From contig NZ_JAINVH010000004.1 in assembly GCF_020400825.1 (NCBI RefSeq), forward strand, positions 186,001-250,000: a DNA stretch of 64,000 nt, written 5' to 3'. Shown here one piece after another: positions 42,699 through 50,329 of the stretch. Origin of the DNA: Streptomyces sp. HPF1205. GTDB taxonomy: Bacteria > Actinomycetota > Actinomycetes > Streptomycetales > Streptomycetaceae. How positions within the stretch are numbered: position 1 is the first letter of the stretch; each line of letters starts with the position of its first letter. The translations under genes and the position numbers were made by a program. The notes under the pieces were generated by a model. The model was given only the letters and a program-made list of their open reading frames with translations. It made no database searches and was not told the DNA's origin.

Positions 42699-45172
42699 CG
42701 CCGGGACTCCTGCCGTGCGCCGGCCGTGTCCTGTTCGGGCGCGAGTTCGATCTCGCCCCACACCTGCTTGCCCCCGCTGAGCGGCACCGAGCCCCAGGCC
42801 GCGCAGACGGCCTCCACGAGGAAGATGCCGCGGCCCCCGGTGGCCTCCCAGTCCAGGCCCGCGGGCTTGACGGGTGCCCGCGGCGAGGAGTCGCTCACCG
42901 CGACCCGCAGCCGCTCGCCGGCGAGGGTCAGATGCAGGTGCACCTCGCCCCGGGTGTGTGTCATGGCGTTGGTGACCAGCTCGGAGACGACCAGCAGGAT
43001 CGCGTCCGTCTCCCGCGCCTCGTGCCAGGAACGCAGCGCACGCGCGGTGAAGCGGCGGGCGTGCATCACGGCGTCCGGCAGCCGCCAGACCGACCAGCTC
43101 GCCCGCCGCGGCCGGACCGGCAGCCCGTCGTAGCGCAGCAGCAGCAGGGCGACGTCGTCCTCGCGCCGCTCGGTGGTCCCGATCAGGTCGTCGGCGGTCC
43201 GGTCGGCGTCGGCCGGGTCGGCGGCCGCCAGCGCGCGGCGCACCCGCCGTACGCCGTCGTCCAGCGGCAGTTTCGAGGACTCGACCAGACCGTCCGTGAA
43301 CAGGGCCAGTACGGTTCCCGGGGCCACGCCGAGGTTGGTCATCGGGAAGTCGGCGTCCGCGATCACTCCGAGCGGCGGCCCGCCCTCGGACTCGATCTCC
43401 TGGGTGCCGCCGTCCGGCCCGCGCAGCACCGGCTGCGGGTGGCCGGCCCTGACCACCCAGGCCTCGCCCTCCTCGACGTCGAGGGCGAGGTAGCAGCAGG
43501 TGGCGAAGGCCTCGGTGTCCAGGCCGACGAGCAGGCGGTTGGCGTGGGACATCACGACGTCCGGCGGGTGCCCCTCGACGGCGTAGGCGCGGATCGCGGT
43601 ACGGATCTGGCCCATGATCGCGGCGGCCTCGGCGCTGTGCCCCTGCACGTCCCCGATGACCAGGGCGACCGACCGGTCGGACACCGGGATCACGTCGTAC
43701 CAGTCCCCGCCCACCGCGAGCCCGGTCGTCGCGGGCAGGTAGCGGGCGACGGCCGTGCAGCCGGGCAGGACGGGAAGCGTGCGGGGCAGCAGGCTGCTCT
43801 GCAGCATCGCGGTGAACTCGTGCTCGGCGTCGTGGGCGCGGGCACGTACCAGGGCCTGTCCGATCAGCCCCGCGGCGGCGGTGAGCAGCGCGCGCTCCTC
43901 GGCCGCGAACTCGTGCTGGTCGTCCCAGCCCAGCAGGCACACCCCGGCCATCCGGCCGTCGGCCGGGAGCGGCAGGACCGCGAATCCTCCCGGGCCGATG
44001 CCGGCCAGCCCCGGCTCCAGGTCGGCGCTGGAGGCCCACAGCCGGGTGCGGCCCTGGCGCAGCACATCCTCCAGGGTCGGCACGTCACCGGGAGAGGCGT
44101 CCGGCCACTCCGAGTGCCATTGCGAGCGCCACGTGCCCCACACCGCCGGCCCCTCCTGGGGCTCCATGTCGGTGACCACCAGCCGTCCCGCGTGCAGTTC
44201 GGCGAGCACCACGCTGTCGGCCCCCAGGGGGTCGCGCAGGGCGCTGACCACCGCGCGGCTGACGTCGCGGACCGTCATCGACGCCGCCAGGGCGACGGAC
44301 AGCCGCTGCACCCGGGACACCTCGTCCCCGGTGGGCCGCAGACGCGACGCCTCCGCGATCACGCCCAGCAGCCGCCGCGGGCTGCCGGAGTCGTCCGCGA
44401 GCACCCGGGACCGCAGCCGCAGCCAGCGAAGGCCTCCACCGGGCCGGCGGATCCGGAACTCCAGGTCCTGGCCGCCGGACCGCCCGGCGCGCGGCTCCAG
44501 GACGGACATCAGCGCGGGCAGGTCCTCCGGATCGGTCTGCGCCAGCACCGTCTCCAGGCGCCCGTCGAAGTCCTCCTGGGCCAGGCCCAGCAGGTCCAGC
44601 GCCTGCCGGTCCGCCTCGATCCGCCCCGTGGCGGGCGCCAGGGTGAACGAGCCCAGGCGCCCGAGGTCCAGCCCGGGGCCGCCGGACTCCGGCCCGGGTG
44701 GCGGCCCCGCGGCGCCGGCCTCGGCGCCCGGGCTCTCGGACTCCATCCTGGCGGCCACCTGGTCCGCGTACAGCTCGAGGAACCCGCGCCGCTCGGCCTC
44801 CACGCCGTCCGCTCCGGGGTCCTTGACCACCAGGCAGCCCAGGAGCTCCTCGCCCGCGGCCAGAGGGGCCGCCCCCAGCCACTCGCGGCCGCTCCTGCGC
44901 GCGGTGTCCGCCGGGACGTCCGCGGCGGGCGTCCTCGGCCCGATCACAGCGGCGGCGCCGGCCTCGGCCGCCGCGGACCACACGGGCCGGCGGGTGCGGC
45001 AGGCCTCGGCCACCGCCGACCGGCCGGACGTCGGGTAACTGACCGGGAACCCCGCGCCGTCGCCCGGGTTCTCCTCCACGGCCTCGCTCAGGCGCAGCCG
45101 GCCGCCCTGCTCGTCGAGCACATAGACGGCGGCGGCGGCCGCCCCTCTGAACACCATGTCCTGCTCCGCCAT
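42695..45172 (-). CDS. Multi-domain SpoIIE (PP2C) phosphatase with PAS, GAF and HATPase domains
   Basis: An 825-residue soluble signalling protein. In order: GAF-like (about 1-150), PAS (about 165-290, with EFRIRRPGGGLRWLRLRSRVL), GAF (about 295-445), PP2C (about 455-675) and a C-terminal GHKL ATPase like RsbW (about 690-815). PP2C motifs: LAVGGDWYDVIPVSD, LVIGDVQGHSAEAAAIMGQ, VVRAGHPQPVL, FTDGLVESS, REDDVALLLL. ATPase motifs: LVVSELVTNAMTHTRG (N box) and WEATGGRGIFLVEAV (G box). The pair of activities fits partner-switching control of sigma factors. It is the first gene of the sugar importer operon and overlaps the binding-protein gene by ATGA. ATG 45172 follows GGGGAAG. Confidence 0.92.
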   Translation of the reverse strand: MAEQDMVFRGAAAAAVYVLDEQGGRLRLSEAVEENPGDGAGFPVSYPTSGRSAVAEACRTRRPVWSAAAEAGAAAVIGPRTPAADVPADTARRSGREWLGAAPLAAGEELLGCLVVKDPGADGVEAERRGFLELYADQVAARMESESPGAEAGAAGPPPGPESGGPGLDLGRLGSFTLAPATGRIEADRQALDLLGLAQEDFDGRLETVLAQTDPEDLPALMSVLEPRAGRSGGQDLEFRIRRPGGGLRWLRLRSRVLADDSGSPRRLLGVIAEASRLRPTGDEVSRVQRLSVALAASMTVRDVSRAVVSALRDPLGADSVVLAELHAGRLVVTDMEPQEGPAVWGTWRSQWHSEWPDASPGDVPTLEDVLRQGRTRLWASSADLEPGLAGIGPGGFAVLPLPADGRMAGVCLLGWDDQHEFAAEERALLTAAAGLIGQALVRARAHDAEHEFTAMLQSSLLPRTLPVLPGCTAVARYLPATTGLAVGGDWYDVIPVSDRSVALVIGDVQGHSAEAAAIMGQIRTAIRAYAVEGHPPDVVMSHANRLLVGLDTEAFATCCYLALDVEEGEAWVVRAGHPQPVLRGPDGGTQEIESEGGPPLGVIADADFPMTNLGVAPGTVLALFTDGLVESSKLPLDDGVRRVRRALAAADPADADRTADDLIGTTERREDDVALLLLRYDGLPVRPRRASWSVWRLPDAVMHARRFTARALRSWHEARETDAILLVVSELVTNAMTHTRGEVHLHLTLAGERLRVAVSDSSPRAPVKPAGLDWEATGGRGIFLVEAVCAAWGSVPLSGGKQVWGEIELAPEQDTAGARQESRR

Positions 45173-45487
45173 ACTTCCCCGCGTCCTTGTCGCCGGCCGT
45201 CGATGAGCGAGTGCGCCGAGCCCGCGGTCCGGCAGCCCGCGGGCCGCCGGCGCTCATGGCACCGAGGCGCTGCCCGTTTCGACACACCACGAATACATTA
45301 GATACCTCATGTTACGAAATGTCTTCCGACCCGCGTCGGGCGGACGGCAATCCCGCCGTCCGCGCCGGGCCGGTCGCCCCGGGTCGACCGCGGGGCCCCC
45401 GTACAGGCCGTACGGGTGGGTGGGGCCGGGCGCCCCCCTCATCGCGCCCGGACCCACGGCCGGAGCCGGCCGGCCAGTGCCGCCGTC

Positions 45488-45520
45488 GCGCCCCCGACGC
45501 GCCCCCGACGCGCCCCCGAC
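45488..45520. repeat. Three tandem 11-bp repeats
   Basis: The unit GCGCCCCCGAC occurs three times without a gap. It lies in the intergenic region between the phosphatase and winged-HTH genes. Confidence 0.75.
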
Positions 45521-45604
45521 GGGCGGCGACGGCGCGGGCTCGCGCGGGCGCCGGCGGGTGCGCCCGTCCAGCTTCGGCTTCGCGCGGCGTCGACCGCGAC
45601 CTGA

Positions 45605-45668
45605 TTCGGGCTGTCCCGAACAACGGCATTTCGGAAGGGTGGCGGGCGACGGCATTCCGGAAGGGGTG
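45605..45668. promoter_or_regulatory. Palindrome plus direct repeats before the winged-HTH gene
   Basis: TTCGGG-CTGT-CCCGAA is a perfect 6-4-6 palindrome at 45605-45620. CGGCATTYCGGAAGGG then occurs at 45624-45639 and 45650-45665, spaced 26 bases apart. All lie within 100 bases of the start codon of a transcription regulator, a typical place for autoregulation. Confidence 0.5.
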
Positions 45669-45703
45669 CCGCGAGAGCGCAGCCGCCGTGTCCAGGAGAA
45701 TCC

Positions 45704-46705
45704 GTGGTCTACCGCATCCACTTCACGAGCGAGGACCTCGCGCGCACCCGCGTCGCCCCGGCGCCCATGCCGCTGTCCGAACTGAACCTGGCGGCGAGGC
45801 TGCTGCAGGTCCGCACCCGCGACCCGCGGCTGGCCGCCTGGCGCCGGCGCGCCGCGGTGCCGCTGCCCGCGTCGGCGCGTATGGCCCTGTCGCTCTTCCC
45901 GCCCCTGGCGCCGTCACCCACCTTCGCCGCCCCGGCGCGGGCCGGCACCCTCGAAGAGCTGCTGGACCTGGTGCGTGCCACCCCACGCAAGGAGGTCGAG
46001 GCCCAGCTCGCCGCCGTGGCCGAGCACCACCCGGTTCCCGCGTGGGCCCGCCATCTGGGCGACGACATGGCGTTGCGCGAGGCGTTCTGCGAAGGGCTCG
46101 GCCACCTCCACACCCATCTGCTGAGCCCCTACTGGACGCGGATCGCCGATCTGTTCGCCCTCGACCGCACGGTGCGCATGCAGCACTTCATGCACGGCGG
46201 TGTGGAGCGACTGCTGGTCAGGGCCAATCCGCGGTGGCTGCGCTGGCGCCCGCCGGTACTGGAGGTGCGCATGGTCCACGAGGTGGATCTGGACCTGTAC
46301 CTGCGGGGGCAGGGCGTCATGCTCGTGCCGTCGGCCTTCGGCTCCCGCTCGGCCGTCGACCCGGATCAGCCCCAACCGGCTGTCACGTACCCCGCCGGCC
46401 ACGACCTGCCGCTCGTACGCCTGACCGCCCTCACCGAGCCCGGCACGGCCTCGACCCTGACCGCGCTTCTGGGCAACACACGCGCCCGGGTGCTCACCGC
46501 TGTCGCCGAGCATCCCGGCTGTACGACCAAGGAGCTCGCCGTGTTCTGCGGGATCTCGGCGAGCAGCGCCAGCGAACACGCCACCGTCCTGCGCGCGGCC
46601 GGCCTCATCCAGACCGCGAGGCAGCTCAACACCGCGCTGCACAGCCCGACCGGCCTGGGAGCGGATCTGCTGGCCGGCGGGGACCGACACTCCGCCGGCG
46701 GCTGA
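45704..46705 (+). CDS. Winged-helix (ArsR-like) transcription regulator
   Basis: A 333-residue regulator. The N-terminal 230 residues (for example VYRIHFTSEDLARTRVAPAPMPLSELNLAARLLQ and FCEGLGHLHTHLLSPYWTRIADLF) form the DUF5937-like sensory part seen in many streptomycete regulators. Residues about 255-315 are a winged HTH: LLGNTRARVLTAVAEHPGCTTKELAVFCGISASSASEHATVLRAAGLIQTAR. The ligand is unknown. GTG 45704 has CAGGAG upstream. The palindrome and repeats just before it suggest autoregulation. It precedes a secreted beta-propeller gene on the same strand with 244 bases between. Confidence 0.85.
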   Translation: MVYRIHFTSEDLARTRVAPAPMPLSELNLAARLLQVRTRDPRLAAWRRRAAVPLPASARMALSLFPPLAPSPTFAAPARAGTLEELLDLVRATPRKEVEAQLAAVAEHHPVPAWARHLGDDMALREAFCEGLGHLHTHLLSPYWTRIADLFALDRTVRMQHFMHGGVERLLVRANPRWLRWRPPVLEVRMVHEVDLDLYLRGQGVMLVPSAFGSRSAVDPDQPQPAVTYPAGHDLPLVRLTALTEPGTASTLTALLGNTRARVLTAVAEHPGCTTKELAVFCGISASSASEHATVLRAAGLIQTARQLNTALHSPTGLGADLLAGGDRHSAGG

Positions 46706-46949
46706 CACTCCGGCGGCGCCGGTCCCGCGGTCACGTCACCGGGATCGGCCGGCGGAGGAGGGCCGCGATCGACCGGTCGGCTCCGGCCGCACGGTGCCTC
46801 CCGCGCCGGGCGACTCTTACCGACTGCTGACGGCGGGGCCGCAACTCCCCTTCCGGGCTTGTTCCTTTGGCACAGTGACTGCGCGTTCGACGACTCCGGA
46901 GTGCCGTCGCCCCCGTCCTTCCCGCCGCTTTCGTCCGAAGGGAACACTC

Positions 46950-48131
46950 ATGCCTCGTCCATCGCGCAGGCGCCGCGGTACGACCGCCGCCCTGCTGACC
47001 GCCGCGGGGACCGCCGCCGGAGTCCTCGCCCTTTCCGCGGCCGCCGTTGCCGCGCCGGCCGGCGGTGAGGTCGCGCGTACCCACGCGGTCTTCGTCCAGA
47101 CCAACGATCCCGCGGCCAACACCGTCATCGCCTACAGCCGTGACGCGGCCGGTCATCTGCACGAGTCCGGCCGGTACGCCACCGGGGGCCTGGGCGGCAG
47201 CGTGGCCGGCGCGCCCGTGGACCCGCTGGCCTCACAGGGCGGCCTCACGTACGACGCGGCGCACCACCTCCTGTACGCGGTCAACGCCGGCAGCGGCACC
47301 CTGACCGTCTTCGCCGTCGACGGGGCGCGGCTGCACCGCTTGCAGATCCTGCCCACGGCGGGCCGGATCCCGGTGTCCGTCGCCGTCGCCCGCGACCGCG
47401 TGTACGTACTGAACGCGGCCGGTGACGGCTCGATCACCGGTTTCCGGGTCCTGGACGGCCGGCTCGCCCCGCTCCCGCACTCCACGCGCGGGCTCGGCCT
47501 GGGCAACGCGGACGTGCCGTTCTTCCTCGCCTCTCCGTCGCAGGTCGCGCTGACCCCGGACGGCGGCGCGGTCGTCGTGGCCACCAAGAACCACAACCTG
47601 CTGGAGGTCTTCCCCCTCGACGGGGCCGGGCGCCCCTCCGCGAGCCCCGTCGTCACCGACTCGGCCGGAGCGGTTCCCTTCGCCCTGGTCTTCGACAGCC
47701 GGGGCCGGCTCCTCGTCACGGAGGCCGCCGGCTCGGAGTCGTCGTACGCTGTGGGGAAGGACGGGAGCCTGACGGCGGTCTCGCCGGCGGTACCGGACAA
47801 CGGCCAGCAGGCCGCCTGCTGGTCGGTGGTCGTCGGCCACCAGGTGTACGTGGCCAACGCGGGCAGCGGGACGATCACCGCTTACCGCGTCGCCGACGAC
47901 GGCACGCTGTCCCTCAAGGACGCCTCCGGAGTCGCGGCGACCACAGACGCGGGACCCATCGACCTGGCCGCCGGCAGCGACGGCCGGTTCCTGTACCAGC
48001 AGGCCAACGGCGCCGGTGCCATCGACGAGTTCGCGATCGGCGCCGACGGCTCGCTGACCCGGATCGGCACGGTCACCGGCCTGCCCGTCTTCGACGGCGG
48101 CAACGGGCCGGAGGGCATCGCCGCCACCTGA
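46950..48131 (+). CDS. Secreted beta-propeller (lactonase-like) protein
   Basis: A 393-residue secreted protein. The signal peptide is residues 1-35 (RRRRGTTAALLTAAGTAAGVLALSAAAVAAPA). The rest shows repeated blades: GGLTYDAAHHLLYAVNAGSGTLTVFAVDG, PVSVAVARDRVYVLNAAGDGSITGFRV, QVALTPDGGAVVVATKNHNLLEVFPLDG, WSVVVGHQVYVANAGSGTITAYRV, which fit the 7-bladed YVTN/6-phosphogluconolactonase-like fold. Enzymatic activity is unproven. ATG 46950 follows AAGGGAA. Confidence 0.85.
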   Translation: MPRPSRRRRGTTAALLTAAGTAAGVLALSAAAVAAPAGGEVARTHAVFVQTNDPAANTVIAYSRDAAGHLHESGRYATGGLGGSVAGAPVDPLASQGGLTYDAAHHLLYAVNAGSGTLTVFAVDGARLHRLQILPTAGRIPVSVAVARDRVYVLNAAGDGSITGFRVLDGRLAPLPHSTRGLGLGNADVPFFLASPSQVALTPDGGAVVVATKNHNLLEVFPLDGAGRPSASPVVTDSAGAVPFALVFDSRGRLLVTEAAGSESSYAVGKDGSLTAVSPAVPDNGQQAACWSVVVGHQVYVANAGSGTITAYRVADDGTLSLKDASGVAATTDAGPIDLAAGSDGRFLYQQANGAGAIDEFAIGADGSLTRIGTVTGLPVFDGGNGPEGIAAT

Positions 48132-48185
48132 TCCGCGCCGCCCCGCCCCTGTCGCCGGGGGAGGGACCCGCGGACGGCAGCACGC

Positions 48186-48224
48186 GGCCTGGCGGCGGCG
48201 CGTACCGCGCGCCGCCGCCAGGCC
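48186..48224. terminator. Bidirectional terminator between beta-propeller and YceI genes
   Basis: A perfect 17-bp GC-rich stem (48186-48202 with 48208-48224) with a 5-base loop lies between two convergent genes, 54 bases after one stop codon and 22 bases from the other. Confidence 0.7.
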
Positions 48225-48246
48225 GGTTGTCCTCCGCGAGGCCGGG

Positions 48247-48864
48247 TCAGGCCTGCTTGACCGCGGAGATGTCGAAGGTGAGCTTGACCTTGTCGCTGAT
48301 CAGGACGCCACCGCCTTCGAGGGCCGCGTTGTAGGTGAGGCCCCAGTCGCTGCGGTTGACGGTGGCCGAGCCGTCGAAGCCGACGCGGACGTTGCCGAAC
48401 GGGTCGGTGACCTGGCCGTTGAGCGTCAGGTCGATCGAGACCGGCCGGGTGATGCCCTTGACGGTGAGGTCACCGTGCATCCGGAAGGTCTCGTCGTCGA
48501 CCTGCTCGGCGCCGGCGCTGCGGAAGGTGATCTCCGGGAACTCGTCGGCGGAGAAGAAGTCACCGTTGCGCAGGTGCTCGTCGCGCGCCGCCAGCGCGGT
48601 GTCGATGCTGGCGACCTTGATGGTGAGCGCGGCGGTCGAGGCCGACGGATCACGGCCGTCGAGGTGCAGCGTGCCCTCGTAATCGGTGAAGCGACCGCGG
48701 ATCGTGGTCACCATCGCGTGCCGCGCCGAGAAGCCGATCTCGCTGTGCGTGGTGTCGATGACGTAGTCACCGGTCAGGTGCGTCAGATCGACGGTGGCGA
48801 CCGCCGTGGCGCCTGCGGCCGGAGCGGCGGCGGAGGTGACGGTCTTGCGGTTGAACAGGCCCAT
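48247..48864 (-). CDS. YceI family protein
   Basis: A 205-residue protein. After a short Ala-rich N terminus the YceI lipocalin-like barrel starts at DYVIDTTHSEIGFSARHAMVTTIRGRF, with LTIKVASIDTALAARDEHLRNGDFFSADEFPEITFRS and LTVKGITRPVSIDLTLNGQVTDPFGNVRVGFDGSATVNRSDWGL. YceI proteins bind isoprenoid lipids. There is no signal peptide, so it acts inside the cell. Its promoter region contains a GGTT-N8-AACC element about 30 bases upstream (48892-48907), a possible operator. Confidence 0.92.
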   Translation of the reverse strand: MGLFNRKTVTSAAAPAAGATAVATVDLTHLTGDYVIDTTHSEIGFSARHAMVTTIRGRFTDYEGTLHLDGRDPSASTAALTIKVASIDTALAARDEHLRNGDFFSADEFPEITFRSAGAEQVDDETFRMHGDLTVKGITRPVSIDLTLNGQVTDPFGNVRVGFDGSATVNRSDWGLTYNAALEGGGVLISDKVKLTFDISAVKQA

Positions 48865-49206
48865 GATGACGTTCTCCCTGGGGACGGGGTTGGTTCACGC
48901 CTCAACCATTCACCTCCTCGTTCCATTCCTTTGCATAGTTCTGCCACGCGTGACGTCGCTCACCGCACAGACCCTCACGCCGGACGGGACGCCCCACCCG
49001 CCGGACACCACCGCCCGGCAGTCACATGTCCGGGGCAGCGTGCCGGGGCGTGCAGTCACATGCCAGATGCGCGGTTCCCGCCCGCGCGGGTTGCATCAGG
49101 TCACGCGCCTGCGTGAAGCCGCCGCTCCGACGGTCAACGGGTGCGACCCGCCGGCGTCGAACCCCCGTGCCTCGGCGCGGCGTCCCCATCACTCAAGGAG
49201 TGCGTG
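48865..49206. other. Divergent intergenic region YceI / esterase
   Basis: About 340 bases. The first 80 are AT-richer and hold the YceI promoter and the GGTT-N8-AACC element. Two TCACATG(Y)C-type strings occur around 49021-49064 (CAGTCACATGTCC and CAGTCACATGCCA), a direct repeat before the esterase gene. No gene is visible. Confidence 0.4.
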
Positions 49207-50181
49207 ATGCCCGAACACGACCTCAAGCCGGTGGCACCCGTTCTGGAGCCGGGCGCCCGCGAGTTCGCCGCGACGACCGCCTCTCCGCCGTTCGTTCACC
49301 ACCTGGGACCGCTGCGGGGCCGCAGAGCGGCGGAGGAGGTGCAGTCCGGGACGCCGGGCAAGCCCGAGGTGGACGAGAACTGGGTCGCCGTCTCCGGCGG
49401 GCCGAAGGGCAGCGTCGCCGTGCGCATCGTGCGTCCCAGGAAGGCAGGCCCGCTGCCCGCGGTTCTGTACGTCCACGGCCCGGGGTGGGTCCTCGGGAGC
49501 GCACGTACGCACGACCGGCTGGTGCGCGAGCTGGCGGTGGGCGCGCAAGCGGCCCTCGTCTTCCCCGAGTACTCGCTGTCCCCCGAGGCGCGCTACCCCG
49601 TCGCGCTGGAGGAGTGCCACACGGTGGCCCGATGGCTGATGAGACAGGGAGCCGACCACGGGATCGACCCCGCACGGCTGGCCGTCGCCGGTGACTCGGC
49701 GGGCGGCAACATCAGCGCGGCCCTGACGCTGCTGGCCAAGGAACGCGGCGACGTCTCGTTCGTCCAGCAGGTGCTGTTCTGCCCGGTCACGGACGCGGGC
49801 TTCGGCACGGGCTCCTATCACCAGTTCGCCGAGGGTTACCTGCTGCGCCGCGACACCATGCGGTGGTTCTGGGACCAGTACGCGCCCGACGAGGCGCAGC
49901 GCGCCGAGATCACGGCCAGCCCCCTGCGGGCCGCCGTGCGGCAGCTCACCGCGCTGCCCCCGGCGCTCGTCATCACCGCGGAAGCCGATGTCCTGCGGGA
50001 CGAGGGTGAGGCGTACGCCGCAAAGCTCCGTGCGGCCGGAGTGCCGGTCACCGCGATCCGATTCGGCGGGACCATTCACGACTTCGTCGTACTCAACGCT
50101 CTGTCGTCGACGCAGGCGGCGCGGGCGGCGCTCGCCCAGGCCGTCGCCGCGCTGCGGCAGGCGTTCGGCACCGGCGTGTGA
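49207..50181 (+). CDS. HSL/acetyl-esterase-type alpha/beta hydrolase
   Basis: A 324-residue cytoplasmic esterase of the hormone-sensitive-lipase family. The oxyanion-hole motif HGGGW reads YVHGPGWVLGS here. The nucleophile is in VAGDSAGGNISAAL (GDSAG), the acid in VITAEADVLRDEGEAYA, and the His in FGGTIHDFVVL. Substrates of the family are short acyl esters. ATG 49207 has AAGGAG upstream. It lies 148 bases before a large LuxR-family regulator gene on the same strand, which may control it. Confidence 0.9.
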   Translation: MPEHDLKPVAPVLEPGAREFAATTASPPFVHHLGPLRGRRAAEEVQSGTPGKPEVDENWVAVSGGPKGSVAVRIVRPRKAGPLPAVLYVHGPGWVLGSARTHDRLVRELAVGAQAALVFPEYSLSPEARYPVALEECHTVARWLMRQGADHGIDPARLAVAGDSAGGNISAALTLLAKERGDVSFVQQVLFCPVTDAGFGTGSYHQFAEGYLLRRDTMRWFWDQYAPDEAQRAEITASPLRAAVRQLTALPPALVITAEADVLRDEGEAYAAKLRAAGVPVTAIRFGGTIHDFVVLNALSSTQAARAALAQAVAALRQAFGTGV

Positions 50182-50329
50182 CGTTCCCCCTCCCACCCTG
50201 CACTGCACACGCTGTCCAACGCCATGTCGTGCATACTGTGCTGGGCGAGCGGGGCGCGCCCGCAAGCCTGACCGGCACCGCCTCCTTGTCACCGGCCGGG
50301 ACGGTTCCGTACAGCGATAGGAGCGTGCA

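Larger units (their letters stand above)
45173..45703. other. Intergenic region with promoter elements and repeats
   Basis: About 530 bases between divergent genes. An AT-rich block at 45285-45315 is a likely promoter region for the phosphatase-ABC operon. Three 11-bp direct repeats lie at 45488-45520. A palindrome and a pair of direct repeats at 45605-45668 precede the winged-HTH gene. The remaining long frames look like noise. Confidence 0.5.
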
